Below are positions 1-12,233 of a DNA stretch of 64,000 bases, piece by piece. How positions within the stretch are numbered: the first letter of the stretch is position 1; every line of letters starts with the position of its first letter. Under the pieces are notes generated by a model that did no database searches, was not told the origin of the DNA, and saw only the letters and a program-made list of their open reading frames with translations. This DNA is from Anolis sagrei (lineage: Eukaryota; Chordata; Lepidosauria; Squamata; Anolidae), in contig NC_090025.1 in assembly GCF_037176765.1 (NCBI RefSeq), positions 17,409,545 through 17,473,544 of the forward strand. The letters run 5' to 3'. Made by a program: the position numbers and the translations under genes.

Positions 1-349
1 AATTTTAGACCAAAAATGGGCAACAGTGACCGCACTGTCTGTAGCTTTAACCAATTTTTCCTTTGTGCATGAGGCAGGGCATTGTGGGCAAGCATACAGA
101 TGTGAAGTAAATACAGTCCAGAGTCCCATGAGCAAGGTTTCTTGTAAACAGCTACTCTTTCCAACCCAAAAGCATTGCTTTAGGACACAATGTCAGAGTC
201 AAAAGCCTGCATTTTGTCTCAGCTACTATTTCTGTTGTCACCTAAGATGGCCTGGAGAGATTTCAATACAGACAGAGGAGAGTCCCCTTCTTGATCATTT
301 GAAGAGGGTCATAAAACACAGGCAGTGAAATGTGTAATCCAGCAGCAGC

Positions 350-381
<32 letters not shown>

Positions 382-865
382 AGCAAAACAAAAACAAAAA
401 CAACAACAAAATAAAAACAAAACAAAACAACTTCTAGGATTGTGCATTGCTACATTAACACCTAAAATTATTCAAATATCCTCACTTGAGACAAGTATTA
501 GCATTTTGATAATGTATCATAGATCCTTATATACCTGACATTTTACATGCTCATTGGCCCTTCTTTAAAAATAACTTCACAGAACAGAAGTGAATGACAT
601 GCTACCTCAGATTTCCATCAAAATCTGAAGTTCAAAGATTATTGTAATATTATATTGCTTTCAGAGTGCCCATATGACCTGATCATGCATCATCCTTCCA
701 GAAGGAAGAACTGCTCACATGCATTTAGTCAATTTATATTCACTTAAAGGAGTTGTGGCTGATCTCAGTACTTCTAGAGCAGGATGTAAGCAGGCAGGTG
801 GCAGGTCACTGGAGGAAGAAAAGCTGCTCTTATAGAAATTCTCATACAAGATTGCTATAATAAAG
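1..865. other. unassigned AT-rich DNA with an A-rich simple repeat
   Basis: No gene or clear transposon was recognised. A CAAAA/CAAA-rich simple repeat lies at about 347-430. The short reading frames here look accidental. Confidence 0.5.
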
Positions 866-1190
866 ATCGGGTGGCGCAGCGGGTTAAACCGAGTTTCTGA
901 ACTTGATGACCGAAAGGACGTGGTTTGGATCTGGGTAGCAGGGTGAGCCCCCGCTGTTAGTCCCAGCTTCTGCCAACCTTGCAGTTCAAAAACATGTGAA
1001 TGTAAGTAGATCAATAGGTACAGCTTTGGCGGAAAGGTAACAGCGCTCCATGCCGTCATGCTGGCCACATGACCTTGGTGGTGTCTACGGACAACGCTGG
1101 TTTTTCGGCTTAGAAATAGAGGTGAGCACTACACCCCAGGGTTGGACACAACTAGACTTAATTTCAGGGGAAACCTTTACCTTTACTTTA
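866..1190 (+). mobile_element. Sauria-type SINE (type A)
   Basis: tRNA-like head GGTGGCGCAGCGGGTTAAAC with a B-box-like stretch, a body shared with the copies at 29887, 38088 and 56443, and the tail GGGGAAACCTTTACCTTTAC. The 3' part (TTGGACACAACTAGACTTAA) resembles the Bov-B LINE 3' end seen at 17880-17925, as known for Sauria SINEs. Confidence 0.8.
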
Positions 1191-1431
1191 TACTCTATTA
1201 TGTCCACATTTTTCACATAATATTTGGGGAGGGGGTAGGTTCCTTCAGATGGGGTAAATGTATCAAAAGGATGAAGTATGTGATTTTTCGGGCTAAATGG
1301 CACTTTTCTAGCAATTCCTGGAACCAGTTGGAATGTTTTCCTCTCACTTAAGTTGATTTCCTTTAGTTCCAAGACATATCAAAATAAAAAGTACTCACCT
1401 CCTCTATTCCTTCCTAAATTTTAAGAGAGTT

Positions 1432-2073
1432 AGTACTGTTATAAATCGTAATGTAAATATCCGATATGCAGGATATATTTTCATTCACTGGACTAAACTG
1501 AGCACAAATACCCAATATGCCCCAATGTGAATGCTAGTGGGGTTGGGGGGAGGGGGGGGGGAGGATTGATTTTGTAATTTGGGAGGTGTAGTTGCTGAGA
1601 TTTATAGTTCACCTATAATCAAAAAGCATTCTGAACTCCACCAGCGATGGAATTGAACCAAACTTGGCACAAAAAACTCCCATGACCAACAGAAAACACT
1701 GGAAGGGTTTGGTGGGCATTGACCTTGAGTTTGGGAGTTGTAGTTCACCTATATCCAGAGGAGCACTGTGGATTCATGCAATGATGGATCTGGACCAAAC
1801 TTGGCACGAATACTCAGTATGCTCAAATGTGAACACTGGTAGTCTGGGGAAAATAGACCTTGACATTTGGGAGTTGTAGTTGTTGGGATTTATAGTTCAC
1901 CTACAATCAAAGAGCATTCTGAACTCGACCAACAATAGAATTGGGTCAAACTTCTCACACAGAATCCCAATGACCACCAGGAAATACTATGTTTTCTGAT
2001 GGTCTTTGGCGACCCCTTTGACACCCCCTCACGACCCCCTCAAGGGTCCCGACCCCCAGGTTGAGAAACACTG
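1432..2073 (-). mobile_element. SPIN-like hAT element, one end lost
   Basis: The right end reads AGGTTGAGAAACACTG, the inverted form of CAGTGTTTCTCAACCT. The body matches the complete copies at 33870 and 45736. The other terminal repeat is absent at the left. No transposase frame, so non-autonomous. Confidence 0.75.
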
Positions 2074-2519
2074 GCTTAAGCCATTAAAGTCATATTATTT
2101 GGAGCATTCTATTATTTTTGTGAGCAAACAAAATTAAGATATATCCACTCAATAAAAATATGTTTTCAGGAAATGATGCATAATTATAATTAATCATAAA
2201 AAATTGCTAGGAATTTTAGTTGTATTAAATGGCAGCAATTCATTGACATACCAAGATAACACTTGCAAACAATATTCTTTTACACCTCCTCACATAAATC
2301 TAACACATTTTACAAGTTCCTTTCTTTTCTATATTAGGTGCAATTACCTTTCTAAAGCTCCCAAAGGTGATTTCACCAACCTCCCACTTATTTACAGTTT
2401 TAATGAGTACACATGCTGTGAAGCTATTGCTGCCCATTGCAACAATGAAAGTGTTAATTAACAATGAATGCAAATAAGTGATGTGCCTTGAAAATTAGAA
2501 TCCCATAAGCAGTCTGAAG

Positions 2520-2739
2520 AGAGGCGTAGTGGCTTTATCATTGGAATTACATCTCTGGAAAACAGGATTTGAAACCCCGCTCCACCATGCAAATCCACTG
2601 GGCAACATGGCCAAGTCACATTCTCTCAGCCTCAGAGGAAGGCAAAGGCAAAAACCCTTTGTACAAATCTTACTGTGAAAGTTTCACCTTAGGGTCTCCA
2701 TTTGTTCGAAAAGACTTGAAGGAACTAAATAACAACAAA
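2520..2739 (+). mobile_element. tRNA-derived SINE (type C)
   Basis: Contains the diagnostic TCACATTCTCTCAGCCTCAG and ends near GAAAAGACTTGAAGGAACTA followed by AACAACAAA. Related to 61965-62185. Confidence 0.6.
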
Positions 2740-3149
2740 TCACTGGGTTGTTATAGGTTTTTTCGGGCTATATGGCCATGTTCTAGAGGCATTCTCTCCT
2801 GACGTTTCGCCTGCATCTATGGCAAGCATCCTCAGAGGTAGTGAGGTCTATTGGAACTAGGAAAATGGGTTTATATATCTGTGGAATAACCAGGGTGGGA
2901 CAAAGAACTCTTGTCTGTTGGAGCTAGGTGTGAATGTTTCAACAGACAAGAGTTCTTTCTCCCACCCTGGTCATTCCACAGATATATAAACCCATTTTCC
3001 TAGTTCCAACAGACCTCACTACCTCTGAAGATGCTTGCCATAGATGCAGGCAAAACATCAGGAGAGAATGCCTCTAGAACATGGCCATATAGCCCGAAAA
3101 AACCTACAACAACCCAGTGATTCCGGCCATGAAAGTCTTCGACAATACA
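2740..3149. mobile_element. Penelope-like terminal repeats in inverted orientation
   Basis: The left arm (about 2740-2941) is the near-exact reverse complement of the right arm (about 2942-3149), forming a hairpin of about 200-bp arms. The right arm carries a hammerhead-like core GATGCTTGCCATAGATGCAG with altered catalytic bases. It ends TTCGACAATACA, the PLE edge seen in other copies. Confidence 0.75.
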
Positions 3150-5776
3150 ATGAACAACAAATCAGTTTGAACCACAATTTTTTAAGAGACAAAATTACAG
3201 AGATATGTAAATATATTTAATGTGAGAAATGTGTATATCAGTGTCTCTAATAAAAGGATGCTTCGGTTTTAATACCTTATTTACGAATAAAGACTGAGAA
3301 CTGACAAGAAAAAATGCTGCACAATTACTTCTCTACTTTGCTCTTCTGACTTCTGTCTGTCCCTTTCCCTACCTCCAAAACCGACAAAAACAACACTAGC
3401 ACAGCTCCACAACAATGTGACCCAGACCTTAGCCAGAAGACAACAGGCCTAAACAGTTCCAAATACTCCCTCTTTGATGGCTCTGAGTTTTGGAAATACC
3501 TGAATCTAAAGCCAGATGACCCAAACTCAACCCGTCTCCTCTTGACACAGGCCTGAGTGCATCTCTCTTACCCTTTTTCAGGAGCAGCCATGAATTCTTT
3601 CCTTCCTTCCTTCCAGGCTTGCTGAGTTCCAGCTCCAAGAGTCGGAATAGCTGGAAAGCTGGAGGGAGAAACAAGGGGGAGAGGGAGGGTTTCTGGCACC
3701 AGCAGGGTTAGAGGCTGACCAGGCAGAGTTTTCTCCAGGCTTAGCTCCAGCCTCTGGTATGTCAGAGGCCGGGATAGTATTTCGAAAGATCCGCCATTTT
3801 CACTCCGTCATCACCATCACAAATCCAGCTCAGCAACAACCTCCACCTCCTTCCTCCGGGCTGGACTGAGCCCGGAAGCCACTCCTCATGGCAGAAAGCC
3901 TGCCCACTTTGCTTACACTGAAGACACAAAACAGCAAAGGCAAAGGAAGGGATCGTGTAGCACTTTAAGAGACTAACAGGGAGAGATGCTGGCAGCATCA
4001 GCTTTCCTAGACTTAAGTCTGCTTCATCAGAGGCATGCTGCTCTCTGTCTCTCAAGTGCTAAAACATTTGCACACTCATAATCCAAACTAAGTATTGATG
4101 ATTCTAGAGCACTAAGAGATTCCTTTGCACATTCATATTCCAGTCTATGCCCCTGAATGCTACGAAACAGCCAAGAAAAGGGACAATCCTTCAAAGGAAA
4201 AGCCAATTCCACTTCTTCTCTCAAAAGCACAACGGAAACACATCTGTAGCACAGACAGGACAAACTGGCAGGTGAATTTCTCAAACAACAACAACAAAAC
4301 TCAAAGCTCTGCAGCACCTTAAGAAGTAAATACATTTAGGATGGATGAGAATTTATCAGGCATTTATCAGTGATAGTAAATTACGAAATGAAGGAGAAGT
4401 AATCTTTCAGTCTGCAAATACAGGATAACAACAACTTTTGCTAAATAAAGTTTTGTATTTGTATATCCTGTGGCTAAATATATATATAATATTTGTATAT
4501 CCTGTGGAAGCGCAAACCAAATGTGATAACTATTTGCATTTACTGATAATCACACAATATATTTATAACAGAGACAGGTAGGTTGTGGCCTCTCTCCAGT
4601 AACAATCCCACTAAAGAATTTATAGCATCAAAAGTTTTGAAAATGTTACATAGAACGAAAGGGGAAAAAGTACTTATGTTTGATTTTCACAGATACACAT
4701 ACAGACATGTGCCATTAGCTGCCATTAGTTTCCAGCCAATTAAACTTATAACTGATAACTTTTCACATAATTTGAATATGACACAATCTCAACTAACTTA
4801 GCCTGAATTCTAACACACCATTAAATTGAATAGACTTGCATAGAAAATTATTTTAAAGCGAATTTTATTTTACATAGGTATTTTACACAATTTCCAAATA
4901 CGTATCTTGTAGTCACCAAGATAAACGATAGTGTTAACGATATCAGAAAAGAGAGTGGACTGAATAGACTATGCAGTTCCTTCCCTATGTCTCTATGACT
5001 TCTTGAGCAAACAGCAAATACATTAATCAACAATATTGTCCCTCTCCAATGAACTTATTCTGAAGATATTGTCAGCTCAACTGATTTCAAAGGCACTTGC
5101 AAAATTCAAAGGCACTTTAAAAAGTTTTATGCACAGAATTTGTATGAAAATTAGCATGAATGCATTTTAATTAAGTAGCAGGTTTTGTTTTTAAACAGAG
5201 AATACAGAGAGATTTTAGGAAATATACATTTCAAACTATTGTTAATAAGAACTGTGATGCAACTCTAATTTATACCAGGCACAAGCAATTTCCAGACTGT
5301 GGGTGAGGGTTTCTACTGGGCTTCCAATCTTTTCTAAGCCTTGCCTATTTTTATATGTACAAACACAGTGAGAGGAGATGGGGTTCCTTTCTGATTGTAT
5401 ACTGATAAAAAATAGTTTCCCCTATTTCTTCACTAAGGTGAGCAGCATTTATCTCTGATGACAGATTGTGTGAATGGTACTCTCTCTCTCTCTTTTTCTA
5501 TACATGTGTCTATGAGACAAATGAAAACAGAATGTGAATTAAAACAGGAACAGGCAAAAATGGTTCAACCCACTTGGGGCATTAATCCTTAAAGCCTGAA
5601 CCAGATTAGTTCTGAAGCCTGAAATTATTCTTCGTGACTGTTAAAATCAAAATACTGGCCCTGACAAAAAAAAGTTAGTTATTCAAACAGGTGTACAATA
5701 AAATAGGCAGTTAATTGATGCAGTCCATTTTTACAGTATTGACAAATTATTTCAAAATCCTTCCTTGATCAAGTCA
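3150..5776. other. unassigned intergenic DNA
   Basis: No gene was recognised. A stretch at 3948-4042 (TAGCACTTTAAGAGACTAAC through CTTCATCAGAGGCATGC) looks like a fragment of a widespread interspersed repeat that I cannot place. A short direct repeat lies at 4450-4510 around TTTGTATATCCTGTGG. Confidence 0.4.
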
Positions 5777-5779
5777 AAT

Positions 5780-5814
<35 letters not shown>

Positions 5815-7925
5815 TCACATTTATATCCCGCCCTTCTCAACTCGAAGGGGACTCAGGGCAGCTCACAACAAAGGTACAATTTGATGCCTTGAGTATATAT
5901 TAAAAAAGAACAACATATACTTTAAAAATCACAAAATTAAAACATATCGCTTAAAACAATTTCTTAAAATCACAGTCCAAAAGCATATGCCAGGAGCCAT
6001 TCCAATTGTCATTTGCATTATTCATTATTGCATTGAGAAATCATTGATGCACTGGGAATCATTATACAAACTCTTGGTCCTACAACCAGGATTTAACCTG
6101 AAGGTCAGGAGGGAGGGGGCTGACCTGATTTCCCTGGGAAGAGCGTTCCATAGCCAAGAGGCCACCACCGAGAAGGCCCTGTTTATCATCCCAACCAGTT
6201 GCACCTGCGAGGGGAGCATGATTAATCTTAACCTGCGAGATGGTTCATTGGGGGGGGGGGGGGGGAATACATTCGGACAGGTAAGCTGGGCAGGATTTGT
6301 TTGGGGCTTTATAGGTTAAAGCTAGCACTCTGAATAGTGCTCGGTAGCAAACTGGCAGCCAGTGGAGCTGGCGCAGAGGGGAGTTCCTTGCACTCCGCTC
6401 TAGTTAAGAAACCTGGCTGTTGCCCATTGGACTACTTGAAGCTTCCAAACAGTCTTCAAAGGCAGCCCCACATAGAGTGTGTTGCAGTAGTCTATTCGAG
6501 ATGTAACAAGAGTTTGAACCACCGTGGTAAAATCTGCACTTCCAAGGCACAAGTTTTAATTGTACGAAAGCACTCTTTGCTACCGTCAAGACCTGGGGTT
6601 CCAGGCTCAGCGATGAATCCAGGAGAACACCCAAGCTGCAAATCTCCGTTTACAAGGGGAGCGTAACCCCATCCAACACAGGCTGCAACCCTGTACCCAT
6701 AGAATCATAGAGTTGGAAGAGACCTCATGGGCCATCCAGTCCAACCCCCTGCCAAGAAGCAGAAAAATCACATTCAAAGCACACCCGACAGATGGCCATC
6801 CAGCCTCTGTTTAAAAGCCTCCAAAGAAGGAGCCTCCACCACCCTCGGGGGCAGAGAGTTCCACCGCTGAACAGCTCTCAGAGTCAGGAACCAGAGTCCC
6901 TCTGTCTTGTCTGGATTCAGTTTCAATTTGTTGACCCTCATCCAGACCATCACAGTGGCCTGAATACCCTTCTTATCAGTAGGTGGAAGGGAGTGATAGA
7001 GTTGGACATCATCTGTGTACAGATAACATCAAGCTCCAAACTCTCCCAGCAGCTTCATGTAGATGTTAAACAACATGGGGGACAAGATTGAACAGACAAA
7101 GGCTTTGGGGCAAAGCAGGTGTCCCCCAACAACGCCTTCGGAGAGTGATCATCCAGGAAGGACTAGAGCCGCTGTAAAACAGTACCTCCCAGATCCATTC
7201 CCGTGAGACGTCTCAAAAGGATACCGTGGTCTATGGTATCGAAGGCTGCTAAGAGGTTCAAGGAAAATAAGAGGGACACATTTCCCTTGTCCAGTTCCTG
7301 ACATAGATCATCCACTAAGGTGACCATGGCTGTTTCAGTTTCATGCCCCGAGCTAAAGCCAAATTGCGCCTGATCCAAATATTCCATTTCCTCCAAGAAC
7401 ACCTGGAGTTGAGAGGCCACCACATGTTCCAAGGCTTTGCCCAAAAAGGGGAGATTAGAGAGTGGTCAAAAGTTGTTCAATTGCGCAGCGTCAAGTGATA
7501 GTTTTTTCAAAGTGGTTTTATGACAGCCTCCTTTAGGCCCCCTGGAATCTTGCCTTCTTGTAAGGAGGCATTAACCACCACCTTCACCCACTCTGCCAAA
7601 CTCCCCCTGGCTTCCTTTATCAGCCAGGATGGACAGGGGTTCTGGATGCATGTGGCCGCCCTCATTTCTCCAAGGATCGTGTCCACATCCTAATGCTGTA
7701 CGAATTGAAACGAATCAATTAAAACTGGGCAAGCAGGTTCTAGTGGAGACTGCTGTTAACTTGGTATCCAAGTCAGAATGGATCAGAGCAACTTTGTTTG
7801 CAAAGAACTGAAAAAATGCTTCACAGTGAGCTGCCGAATGATTAGGAGCCCCATCTTATGTGGGCCCTTGCCACTATTTATGGCAATTCCCGAACATCAA
7901 GATATGAATTACAGCACTGAACACC
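5777..7925 (-). mobile_element. L2-like LINE, antisense, 3' half
   Basis: Reads on the - strand. RT residues are readable in 7444-7163 (YLDQAQFGFSSGHETETAM, AFDTIDHGILLRRL) and the typical C-terminus in 6219-6025 (RAFSVVASWLWNALPREIRS). The 3' UTR GAGTCCCCTTCGAGTTGAGA and a (TAAA)n tail end at 5777-5815. The reading frame is broken and the 5' end lost. A CR1 piece is inserted at about 6698-6885. Confidence 0.75.
6698..6885 (-). mobile_element. CR1 LINE 3' end inside the L2-like LINE
   Basis: Begins ATAGAATCATAGAGTTGGAA, the reverse complement of the CR1 3' end, followed by the GGCCATCCAGTCCAACC and TTCCACCGCTGAAC stretches seen in other CR1 copies here. The flanking L2-like sequence resumes after it. 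Confidence 0.75.
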
Positions 7926-7936
7926 TGGATCTGTCA

Positions 7937-7947
7937 GATAATAATAA

Positions 7948-7978
<31 letters not shown>

Positions 7979-8230
7979 CCCGCCACCATCTCCCCGATGG
8001 GGACTCGGACCGGCTTACATGGTTCAAGCCCAAATAACAATTACAATAAAGAAAAACCAAAACACAACCAAAAACACAAACAATAAACAATAACATAGTT
8101 ACGTAAAACATATGAATACATAACAATATAAAAATTACAATATACACAAACAATGGACGGACTACATGTAATGATTAAAAGACAAACTGATTAAAACTAA
8201 TTAAAAACTCGGGGGAGATAAAAGAGAGAA
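7937..8230 (-). mobile_element. L2-like 3' end with (AAT)n
   Basis: (AAT)n at 7939-7967 and then CTTTATTTATAACCCGCCAC and CCGATGGGGACTCGGACCGG, the antisense 3' UTR of an L2/CR1-type LINE. The same family is seen at 15296. Confidence 0.65.
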
Positions 8231-9239
8231 GCAAGTAATTTACGGAGGAGGGCTCGTTATAGCGGGAGTTATGGAATCAAGCTTTCCCATGAGATTACGT
8301 TGATGCAAGACACCACCACAACAATTTCTGCAATCAGCACCTCAAACGTCAGTATACCTTAAACTTAAAGCATTCTTAGAAGAGAGGAATTTTAGTATAA
8401 CCTAATGTTAAATGTTTGTTTCACTGGAAGAACAGAACAACAAGTTGCTTCTACATTACATTACATGTATGGGGGGGGGGGGCGTACAACTGCAATCAAA
8501 TGCAACTATCCCAAATGATTTAAAGACAGGATCCTCTGTGCCTTTCAATTCCCCATCCTCATTACACCATTTAGGTAATTTCTACTTACCATCTTCCAGC
8601 TCAGAAAAGCCTACGCAAAGCAGCAAAAGAATGAGAAGCAATCGTTTTGTCACAGGTGGCAGGGCGGTTAAAACAACCTTCTTTGTTCCCACTAATAAAG
8701 CTGAACCTATGACACTAAATCTCGACAGTCTGTCAGCAGAAGTGATGTTTTCCTTCCCCACCTCCTCATCACCTGGCTCAGCAACATGCCAGCCACTTGA
8801 GGCTAAATATCAGCTAGAGTTTTCCTGTTTCTCCTGCCATGCCAAGGCTTCCTATACTCATTCCAACCCTAACAATCATGCCTCAATCTTCCATCAAAAT
8901 GCTATTACGCTTACACCACTGGCTCAGCACCTGAAGCAGTAGTTCCTAATAAAAACAGGGGGAGGAGAATGTGGAACAGGACAGGGAAGGGCAGAAACTA
9001 CGGCAGCCAACCCCTTCATCCCACACCCGCCCACCCTGTCCCTTCCCTTCCCACAAGCCAGCTGGACGAGTCCTGTCAAAGGAAACCAAGGAGAAAGGGA
9101 AAGCAATGTGTTTGGCTTTCCCTCCCTTATAAGAGCTGTCATGCCTCCTTCTTCCCACTCTTCATGCCAACTTCAAACTACTTCCCCTTTTGGGCTTTCT
9201 ACTCTCAGACATTACCAGGAGTGACAAAGGTTGGCCCAT
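8231..9239. other. unassigned DNA with one long reading frame
   Basis: A 176-codon frame on the + strand (8412-8942) starts just before a poly-G run and has low-complexity Ser/Pro composition. I recognise no domain, splice sites or promoter, and the remaining frames overlap on both strands. It is more likely repeat remains than a gene. Confidence 0.3.
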
Positions 9240-9378
9240 GCCTAATCTACACTGGTCATCTAGTCCAACCTCCTGCCATGCAGGGAAAACAATCAAAGCA
9301 CCCCTAACAGATGGCCATCCGTCCACTGTTTAAAAGCTTCCAAGGAAGGAGCTTCTACCACACTCCAAAGCAGTCAGT
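9240..9378 (-). mobile_element. CR1 LINE 3' fragment
   Basis: TCTAGTCCAACCTCCTGCCA and GATGGCCATCC match the antisense CR1 3' end. Confidence 0.65.
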
Positions 9379-9893
9379 TCTTAGTACGTAGCATGTTTTG
9401 GAAATGTTAGAATTTCTCTAGAACATGGCCATATAGCCCGAAAAAAACTACAAGAACCCAGTAATTCCGGCCATGAAAGCCTTCGACAATACAAGGAAAT
9501 GTTTCTGTTGGCATATTCTGGGACTGTATTCTTGAACAGTCATCTCATTCCGGGGAGGGCGCAGATGAGCTCCCTCTGTCAGCTCCAGCTCCCCATGTGG
9601 GGACATGAGAGAAGCCTCCCACAAGGATGGCAAAACATCAAAAACACCTGGGCATCCCCCTGGGAAACGTCCTTGCAGACGGCCAACTCTCTCACACCAG
9701 AAGTAACTTGCAGTTTCTCAAATTGCTCCTGATACAAAAAAATACACATCTGATTCTTGCCAAATACTTGGGGGGGGGGGCTTCTTATATTATTTCTAAT
9801 GGTAACCTTTAGTGCTGATTTGTAAAACTTCCCTTTATAGCAGAGCCTTTGTTTTGGTTTCACCAGTTGCTTAATGCTATTTCTGGCTCTGTC
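9377..9893 (+). repeat. interrupted copy of a sequence also in COPS4 intron 4
   Basis: With a PLE fragment (9412-9495) and a type B SINE (about 9550-9745) removed, the rest closely follows 18323-18545. Shared blocks include ATTCTTGAACAGTCATCTCA and TTTGGTTTCACCA. The PLE fragment is flanked by GGAAATGTT on both sides. Confidence 0.6.
9550..9745 (+). mobile_element. type B SINE, head lost
   Basis: Body GAGAGAAGCCTCCCACAAGG, GTCCTTGCAGACGGCCAA and tail CAGTTTCTCAAATTGCTCCT followed by GATAC. Confidence 0.75.
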
Positions 9894-9932
9894 AAAACAC
9901 ACAACACCCATGATCAACAATCAAGGAGCAAA

Positions 9933-11099
9933 TATGCTAACATCCAGTTCACTATGGAAAAAGGAAGGAAGACTGCCTTTTCTAGATGTCCTAGTCATCC
10001 GTAAACCAGATCAACAATTGGATCACACAGTTTACAGAAAACCCACACACAGAGATAGATATCTACATAAAAACTCCAACCATCACCCAAGTCAAAAAAG
10101 AAGCACCATTAAAGCCTTGACAGACAGTGCAAAAAGAATCTGTGAACCCCACCTCCTCCAAGATGAACTGAACCACCTCAACTGGGCTCTCCAGGCCAAT
10201 GGATACTCCACCTCAGACATCAGGAGAGCTTCAAGACCAAGAACAAGCCACGAGAGTACGGTAAAGATGAAGATCCACCCAGAGGAAAAGTGTTCCTGCC
10301 ATACATCAAGGGAACCACTGACCGCATAGGGAAGCTGATGAGAAAACACAACATACAAACTATCTACAAACCCACCAAGAAAATCAAACAAATGCTACGT
10401 TCAGCAAAGGACAAGAGGGATCCTCTCACCTCTGCAGGAGTCTACCATATACCATGCAGCTGTGGACAAGTCTACATAGGGACCACCAAACGCAGCGCCC
10501 AAACACGAATCAAGGAACACGAAAGGCACTGCAGACTACTCCAACCAGAGAAGTCAGCCATAGCAGAGCACCTGATGAACCAACCTGGATACAGCATATT
10601 ATTTGAGAACACAAAAATGCTCGACCACTCTCACAACCACCATGTCAGACTACACAGAGAAGCCATTGAAATCCACAAACATGTGGACAATTTCAACAGA
10701 AAGGAAGAAACCATGAAAATGAACAAAATCTGGCTACCAGTATTAAAAAATTCTAAAATTGCAACAGCAAAACAGCAGGGAGAAAAACAGGCAGGGACAT
10801 CTAATCACCTTTCAAGAAGAGTTTGCTCCAGGCACTGTCAGCCCATTGTATGCTAATCAAGGTGGTCAGTGGAAAGATTCACACCCAGCCCAACTTACAA
10901 AAGCCCCTTTGTCTCACCCTGGCCATTCCACAGATATATAAACCCCTTTTTTCCCATTTCCAGTAGACCTCACCTCTGAGGATGCTTGCCATAGATGCAG
11001 GCGAAACATCAGGAGAAATGCCTCTAGAACATGGCCATATAGCCCGAAAAAACCCACAAGAACTGAGTGATTCCAGCCATGAAAGCCTTCGACAATACA
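9933..11099 (+). mobile_element. Penelope-like element, C-terminal half plus terminal repeat
   Basis: The frame at 9874-10329 carries RT thumb-type sequence (LPFLDVLVIRKP, HTVYRKPTHRDRYLH). The frame at 10290-10856 carries a GIY-YIG endonuclease: GVYHIPCSCGQVYIGTTKRS, then RIKEHERH. RT plus GIY-YIG is the hallmark of PLEs. The coding part is interrupted and the front of the RT is missing. The terminal repeat follows, with hammerhead-like core at about 10975-11015, and ends TTCGACAATAC. Confidence 0.85.
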
Positions 11100-11194
11100 T
11101 TAAATATGCTATTTGTTTGTATTGGCATCGTATCGGTGCCCAATGTAAGGCATTGAATTTTGCCATTATTTATGTGTAAACTGCTTCGAGTCCC

Positions 11195-11262
11195 CCCAAG
11201 GGTGAGAAAGGCGGTACATAAATACTGGAAATAAATAAATAATTAATAAATAATAAATTTCT
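11195..11262 (+). mobile_element. L2-like LINE 3' tail
   Basis: GAGTCCCCCCAAGGGTGAGA, AAGGCGGTACATAAATA and an AAATAAATAA tail. Confidence 0.55.
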
Positions 11263-11272
11263 GTCCCTGGGT

Positions 11273-11553
11273 TTTTTTTTGGTTGTTGTTGTGTCAGGAG
11301 CGACTTCAGAGACTGCAAGTTGCTTCTGGTGTGAGAGAATTGGCCGTCTGCAAGGACGTTGCCCAGGGGATGCCCAGATGATTTGATGTTTTTATCATCC
11401 TTGTGGGAGGCTTCTCTCATGTCCCTGCATAGGGAGCTGGAGCTGACAGAGGGAGCTCACCCTCATTTTCCCCGATTTGAACCTCTGACCTGTTGGTCTT
11501 CAGTCCTGCTGGCACAAGGGTTTAACCCACTGTGCCACGGGGGGGGGGGGGGG
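11273..11553 (-). mobile_element. type B SINE, antisense
   Basis: From the tail GTGTCAGGAGCGACTTCAGA to the head CCCACTGTGCCACGG; ends in a poly-G run. A further head fragment of the same family is at 11690-11730. Confidence 0.75.
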
Positions 11554-11937
11554 GTTAAAATCCTCAATTCACGTTTATGTGGCACCAATGCTATGGGAAG
11601 TGGAAGTAGCACGGAGAAATCAATAGAATGAGTACAGATAAAGAGGTTATCTCATATTACACTAGGTAACAAAATTTGGAAAAAAAAATCTGTCGGTCTT
11701 CAGTCCTGCCGGCACAGGGGTTTAACAGGGCTCTGTCCCGGTCAAAACTCATAACACCCACAATCAACAATCAAGGAGTGATTAACAAGTTTTGGAGCTA
11801 TCAACAAGCATGTGTCCTATTTAAATGCCAAAATGAATGTATGGTTTCAGTTGATGTGTCAGATATGCTCCTGCAAAAACAACAGATTGTCCACAGGGAA
11901 AAATTACACGGTGTGCAGTATGGATTAGGCCTGGGCC

Positions 11938-12233
11938 AACTTGGGCCCTTCCTCCTTCCAGGTGTTTTGGACTCCAACTCCCACAATTCCTAACAGCCGG
12001 CAGTGTAAATACACAAGGCCTGGGCCAACTTGGGCCCTCCCTCCAGGTGTTTTGGACTCCAACTCCCACAATTCCTAACAGCCTACCGGCTGTTAGGAAT
12101 TGTGGGAGTTGAAACACCTGGAGGGAGGGCCCAAGTTGGCCCAGGCCTTGTGTATTTCCCTACTGTTAGGAATTGTGGGAGTTGGAGTCCAAAACACCTG
12201 GAGGGAGGGAGGGCCCAAGTTGGCCCAGGCCTG
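11938..12233. mobile_element. palindromic hAT-type MITE dimer
   Basis: Each half holds two copies of AGGCCTGGGCCAACTTGGGC...CAACTCCCACAATTCC. The right half is the reverse complement, with the centre at about 12084-12087 (GCC TACC GGC). The unit is the same as the short MITEs at 25447 and 32185. It ends only about 50 bp before the CpG-rich promoter. Confidence 0.7.
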
